From a virus: 64,000 nucleotides of DNA. The translations under genes and the position numbers were made by a program. Below the pieces are notes generated by a model that saw only the letters and a list, made by a program, of their open reading frames with translations, made no database searches and was not told where the DNA came from. Shown piece after piece: positions 60,594-64,000 of this stretch; position 1 is the stretch's first letter; the number at the start of each line of letters is the position of its first letter. The stretch is taken from the IMG/VR virus record IMGVR_UViG_3300047476_002078, positions 168,802 to 232,801 of that record; one strand, given 5' to 3'.

Positions 60594-61420
60594 TTTCCCA
60601 AGTAGCTTGCTAGATGTTCATCCCATGAATACATCGGAGCTTGCTCTTTCTCCATTTTTGTTACATCAAGAACTCCGAACTTAGGTCTTTTCGCAGGTCT
60701 TGGAAACTCTTCTGAGTTACAAGGAATAACTTCTACTTTTTTGTTTTTAAGAATCTCTTTAGCAAAATCATACCAAGAACAGTAATCTGAAGCCCCTAAA
60801 TGAAAGCACCCTTTAGCATTGTTTGTTACTAAATAATGAATCGCCTTTGAAAGTAAAAACGTGCTTGTAGGTCTTCCAAACTGATCGTTTACTACTTTTA
60901 TTACTTTATTTTTTTCTGCAATTTTTAACATAGTATCAACAAAATTAGGTCCGTTTATTCCAAAGAGCCACTGAACTCTTAAAAGTAAATAATCTAGCCC
61001 TTGCTCGTTTTCTAAAGCAAGTTCACCCAAAAATTTTGAATGACCATAATGATTTATTGGCGATCTCTCGTCATTTTCCTTGTAGAAAGAAATAGAGTTG
61101 CCGTCAAACACGTAGTCTGTACTAAAATGAACGAACTTAGCTTTTATTAAATTACTATACTTTGCTAAGTAATGAACCGCAGTTGAATTTACTTTGTAAC
61201 AAGTAGGGTCTATTTCACAGTTATCTACTTTAGTGAAGGCAGCACAATTCACTACAATGTTTGGTCTAATTTGTAGTAAAGCTGTTTCAACTTCTTTTTT
61301 ATTTGTAATGTCTAGCTGACTTTTATCAAAAGCATATACGTTAGCATCTCCAAATAAAGGGATTAAATCCCTTGCTAACATTCCGTTTGAACCTGTAAAA
61401 AGAATTCTTGTCTTGTTCAT
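60584..61420 (-). CDS. rmlD: dTDP-4-dehydrorhamnose reductase
   Basis: 278 residues from the ATG overlapping the rmlB stop (ATGA). Short-chain dehydrogenase fold: ILFTGSNGMLARDL (NAD-binding), VVNCAAFTKVDNCE, STDYVFDG, YGHSKFLGE (Tyr-x3-Lys) and QFGRPTST. Makes dTDP-6-deoxy-L-hexose from the RmlB/RmlC product. No RmlC epimerase is present in the window, so the pathway may be completed elsewhere or make a different sugar. Confidence 0.9.
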   Translation of the reverse strand: MNKTRILFTGSNGMLARDLIPLFGDANVYAFDKSQLDITNKKEVETALLQIRPNIVVNCAAFTKVDNCEIDPTCYKVNSTAVHYLAKYSNLIKAKFVHFSTDYVFDGNSISFYKENDERSPINHYGHSKFLGELALENEQGLDYLLLRVQWLFGINGPNFVDTMLKIAEKNKVIKVVNDQFGRPTSTFLLSKAIHYLVTNNAKGCFHLGASDYCSWYDFAKEILKNKKVEVIPCNSEEFPRPAKRPKFGVLDVTKMEKEQAPMYSWDEHLASYLGKCI

Positions 61421-62379
61421 TTCCACACAGCCTTATAATTTTCTTCTAACCAAATCCAATTTTCTTTGTACCATTTAACGGTTTTTTCAAGACCTGTTCG
61501 GATGTCAACTTGTGGTTCCCATCCAAGTTTTTTAATTTTCGAGCAGTCCACACTGTATCTAAAGTCATGCCCTTTTCGGTCTTCTACAAAGTTTATCGAA
61601 TACGATTTATTTAAAATACCGCCCAAAATGCTGATAATGGATAGATTTGATTTTTCATTTTCAGAACCTACATTGTAGGTTTCCCCAATAATGCCTTTTT
61701 CGGCTACTACTCTAACTGCTCTTGCAGCGTCTTCTACAAACAACCACTCTCTAATATTTTGCCCTGTACCGTAGATAGGCAAGTCTTTTTCTGTTTCTAT
61801 TAAATACATCATTCGTGGTAATAATTTTTCTGGTAATTGTCGAGGACCGTAGCAATTAGATGGGCATATATTAACTACAGGTAGATCAAATGTTTCTTTA
61901 AATGCGTTAGCGAAGAGAAGCTGAGAAGCTTTTGAAGCTGAGTAGATATTCCTCGGATTAATTGGGGTATCTTCAGTAAAACTTGAATCTTCTCTTTTAA
62001 GATGACCGTAAACTTCATCGGTTCCAAAATTAACAATTTTCGGCACTTTATATTGAAGGCATACTTGAAATAGATTAGCAGAGCCTAGAATATTAGTCAT
62101 AATAAAGTCTTCGTAACCTTTAATTGATTTATCAACTGAAGATTCTGCGGCAGCGTGAATTACTAAATCAAAACACCCATGCTCAACGAAAACATCTTTT
62201 ATATCTTCTATATTTTTTAAATTTCCTTGAAAGAAAGTACAATCTACTTCATTCAAATGTTGTTTAAAACCGCTATACTCTAGGCTATCAAAAACTACTG
62301 TTTTGTATCCAGCATTTACAAACTCTCGAACTACTTGAGAGCCTATAAATCCACACCCTCCTGTTATAAGAACCTTCAT
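61417..62379 (-). CDS. rmlB: dTDP-glucose 4,6-dehydratase
   Basis: 320 residues. Rossmann GGCGFIGSQV, the catalytic YSASK motif, DEVYGHL (threonine/aspartate motif NFGTDEVYG), GPRQLPEKLLP and NIREWLFVEDAARA are the standard order. The enzyme converts dTDP-glucose to dTDP-4-keto-6-deoxyglucose. Coupled with RmlD and adjacent to RmlA. Confidence 0.93.
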   Translation of the reverse strand: MKVLITGGCGFIGSQVVREFVNAGYKTVVFDSLEYSGFKQHLNEVDCTFFQGNLKNIEDIKDVFVEHGCFDLVIHAAAESSVDKSIKGYEDFIMTNILGSANLFQVCLQYKVPKIVNFGTDEVYGHLKREDSSFTEDTPINPRNIYSASKASQLLFANAFKETFDLPVVNICPSNCYGPRQLPEKLLPRMMYLIETEKDLPIYGTGQNIREWLFVEDAARAVRVVAEKGIIGETYNVGSENEKSNLSIISILGGILNKSYSINFVEDRKGHDFRYSVDCSKIKKLGWEPQVDIRTGLEKTVKWYKENWIWLEENYKAVWK

Positions 62380-63243
62380 TTATACTCTCCACTTATCTAA
62401 TTTTTTTATGTGTTTTTTTAATTCATCTTTTATTTCTTCAGAATTTTTTTCGATTAGTCCTTCAGCTTTTGTTTTTGAAAAAGGTAATGCTAAGTCTAAC
62501 GAAAAGTGTTTATCAAAACGCTCTTTGTATTTATCTTTATTAGCGTGAATAAAATTAGCCCCATTAAGAAGTGTTTCAGGCGAGCCTAAATCTGTCCAGT
62601 ATCCTTTTAAAAGACCCCAATTAAGATTTTGCTGATCGTGATAATGCTGAATAATGTCAGTAACTTCTAGTTCCCCTCTATTTGAAGGTTTCAAAGTCTT
62701 GATAATATCAAAAACATCTTTATCGAAAATATAAGCTCCTACAATTGCTAAATTAGATTCTGGATTTTTTGGTTTTTCTACAATTTTTGTAATTTTACCA
62801 TCAACAACAGTTGCCACGCCGTAAGCGGAAGGGTCTGTGACTTCTTTTAGAAGAACCTTTCCTCCGCCTTTATAATCTTTAACGAAATCAGTTAAATCAT
62901 CTTCAAATAAGTTATCCCCAAGAATGACACATACAGGTTTACCTTCAGCGAAAGGTTTAGCACATCTTAGGGCATCACCGATTCCACCTTCACCATACTG
63001 TCGAGCATAGTTTAGAGATTTAAGACCAAATTCACGACCATTTCCTAGATAATCCATAGTGTCTCCACTATGTCTTCCTCCAGTAACAATAACCACTTCA
63101 TCAATCCCTGCTTCCACTAAACTTAGAAGAGGATAGTCCATCATAGGTCGGTTATAAACATAACATAAATGCTTGTTTGTTATTCTATGAGTGTAGTAAC
63201 CCATTCTTGTTCCTAATCCACCAGATAAAATAACACCTATCAT
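62380..63243 (-). CDS. rmlA: glucose-1-phosphate thymidylyltransferase
   Basis: 287 residues, GGAGG ribosome site. Signature GVILSGGLGTRMGYYTHRIT, then KHLCYVYNRPMMDYPL, VILGDNLFEDDLTDF (metal-binding Asp) and EKPKNP, as in RmlA. It makes dTDP-glucose, the start of the rhamnose-type pathway. It lies upstream of RmlB in the same transcript. Confidence 0.93.
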   Translation of the reverse strand: MIGVILSGGLGTRMGYYTHRITNKHLCYVYNRPMMDYPLLSLVEAGIDEVVIVTGGRHSGDTMDYLGNGREFGLKSLNYARQYGEGGIGDALRCAKPFAEGKPVCVILGDNLFEDDLTDFVKDYKGGGKVLLKEVTDPSAYGVATVVDGKITKIVEKPKNPESNLAIVGAYIFDKDVFDIIKTLKPSNRGELEVTDIIQHYHDQQNLNWGLLKGYWTDLGSPETLLNGANFIHANKDKYKERFDKHFSLDLALPFSKTKAEGLIEKNSEEIKDELKKHIKKLDKWRV

Positions 63244-63259
63244 AAAAATCCTCCGTAAA

Positions 63260-64000
63260 TTATTTAATGTTCAAAACTGAATTATAAGCGTTCATCCAAA
63301 GGTTTACATTGTTTGAAATGTTATAATCTTTCAAAGCAGTTAAATAACCGTTTTCAGCTAAAAACCCTTGTTGAATTGGATTTTGAATAATTAACTTTAA
63401 ATGCTTGTACCAATCTTCTGCAATGCCGTCAGAGTTTAAATCATTAGAGCAAAGATAACCATTTATGCCATGAGTGATTGTTTTTGAATAATTTTCAACT
63501 TTTGATGCAATTACTGACGCTTTCAAGGCAAAAGACTCTATAACTTTAAGATTGCTTTTTGCTCTGTTAAACGGGAGTTCAACTATCGGGCACACTGAAA
63601 TAGTCGGACCTATTTTTATTAAAGTGTGTAAAACTCCGTGAAAATTATTAACTGCAATAGGGTCAACAATGACTAATTGATCTGGAATATCCTTCATGTA
63701 ATCTAAAAATTCGGCAGTACAGCACCCAACTTTCATGATAATTAATTCTGGGTTTTCATGAGCTAAGAGAGCTAACGTCTTATCTACTATTTTTAAATCT
63801 TCCCGATGTGTAGGTGAACCCCACCACATGATTTTTAATTTACCTTTTAGTTTACGCATAACTTCATCTTGAGGCAAAACTTGATTAGTTTTGTTTCGAG
63901 ATAAAATATTTTTTGGGTCTTTGAACACTATATACTTATAAAAATGATCGGAAGGCAGTCCTGAGAAATTTTTTATCTGCTCTATGTCCATACTGTTCGG
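63260..64000 (-). CDS. glycosyltransferase, partial at window edge
   Basis: Open to the right edge, so the true start may be beyond 64000; at least 243 residues from an internal ATG at 63991. GT-B C-terminal half: KGKLKIMWWGSPTHREDLKI, then PFNRAKSNLKVIESFALKAS and ITHGINGYLCSND. It probably acts with the rhamnose-type sugar genes downstream in the transcript. Confidence 0.78.
   Translation of the reverse strand, partial: PNSMDIEQIKNFSGLPSDHFYKYIVFKDPKNILSRNKTNQVLPQDEVMRKLKGKLKIMWWGSPTHREDLKIVDKTLALLAHENPELIIMKVGCCTAEFLDYMKDIPDQLVIVDPIAVNNFHGVLHTLIKIGPTISVCPIVELPFNRAKSNLKVIESFALKASVIASKVENYSKTITHGINGYLCSNDLNSDGIAEDWYKHLKLIIQNPIQQGFLAENGYLTALKDYNISNNVNLWMNAYNSVLNIK

Overview
The window is part of the genome of a large tailed bacteriophage. 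By eye it is roughly two-thirds A+T. It carries a terminase large subunit, portal, tape measure, baseplate hub and spike, and several fibre genes, together with a phage-type replisome (family A DNA polymerase, TOPRIM primase, beta-type sliding clamp, DnaX-type clamp loader, RNase HII) and transcription proteins (NusG-like, tandem-HTH and sigma-like). Genes are tightly packed with many ATGA, TAATG, TTGA and TGATG start/stop overlaps, most with GGAG-type ribosome sites and a few with none. TGA is used as a stop. A lipobox protein among the accessory genes suggests a Gram-negative host. No major capsid, protease, tail sheath, tRNA or lysis enzyme was recognised here, so the genome is clearly larger than the window.

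Layout: 23-4095 (minus) holds small hypothetical genes plus RNase HII. 4305-4727 (plus) is one isolated gene with its own candidate promoter and terminator. 4724-12721 (minus) is the most unusual region: four radical SAM proteins, two 2-oxoglutarate/Fe(II) oxygenases, a small Cys-rich protein, a DUF1003-type membrane protein, two unknown proteins, and a 185-residue protein ending in four perfect Cys-His-Ser-Ser repeats. I read it as a phage-encoded peptide/protein modification (RiPP-like) system with its substrate. 12757-14505 (minus) adds a zinc-ribbon protein and a DnaJ-like chaperone. 14517-33791 (plus) runs through primase, an RdgC-like protein, clamp, clamp loader, NusG-like and HTH proteins, then terminase (interrupted by an intein in the Walker A motif), portal, a repeat fibre, a double-Kelch fibre and a Dps-like ferritin. 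33783-37393 (minus) holds a glycosyltransferase/methyltransferase cassette and a SpoT-like HD hydrolase. 37505-40565 (plus), starting beside a perfect 16-bp inverted repeat, holds an amidoligase-like enzyme, a minimal tyrosine recombinase, a third and catalytically degenerate oxygenase paralogue, and an unknown protein. 40631-50461 (minus) is the tail module. 50541-52006 (plus) holds a lipoprotein and small proteins. 52003-64000 (minus) holds PhoH, a sigma-like factor, DNA polymerase and a sugar cassette with RmlA, RmlB, RmlD and several glycosyltransferases; the last gene runs off the window.

Together the genes describe a virus that brings much of its own replication machinery, probably redirects host transcription, and invests heavily in surface chemistry (sugar nucleotides, glycosyl and methyl transfer, oxygenases, radical SAM enzymes). 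The substrate of the radical SAM cluster is most likely the Cys-His-Ser-Ser protein encoded inside it. That assignment rests on gene order and motif recognition, not on experiment.
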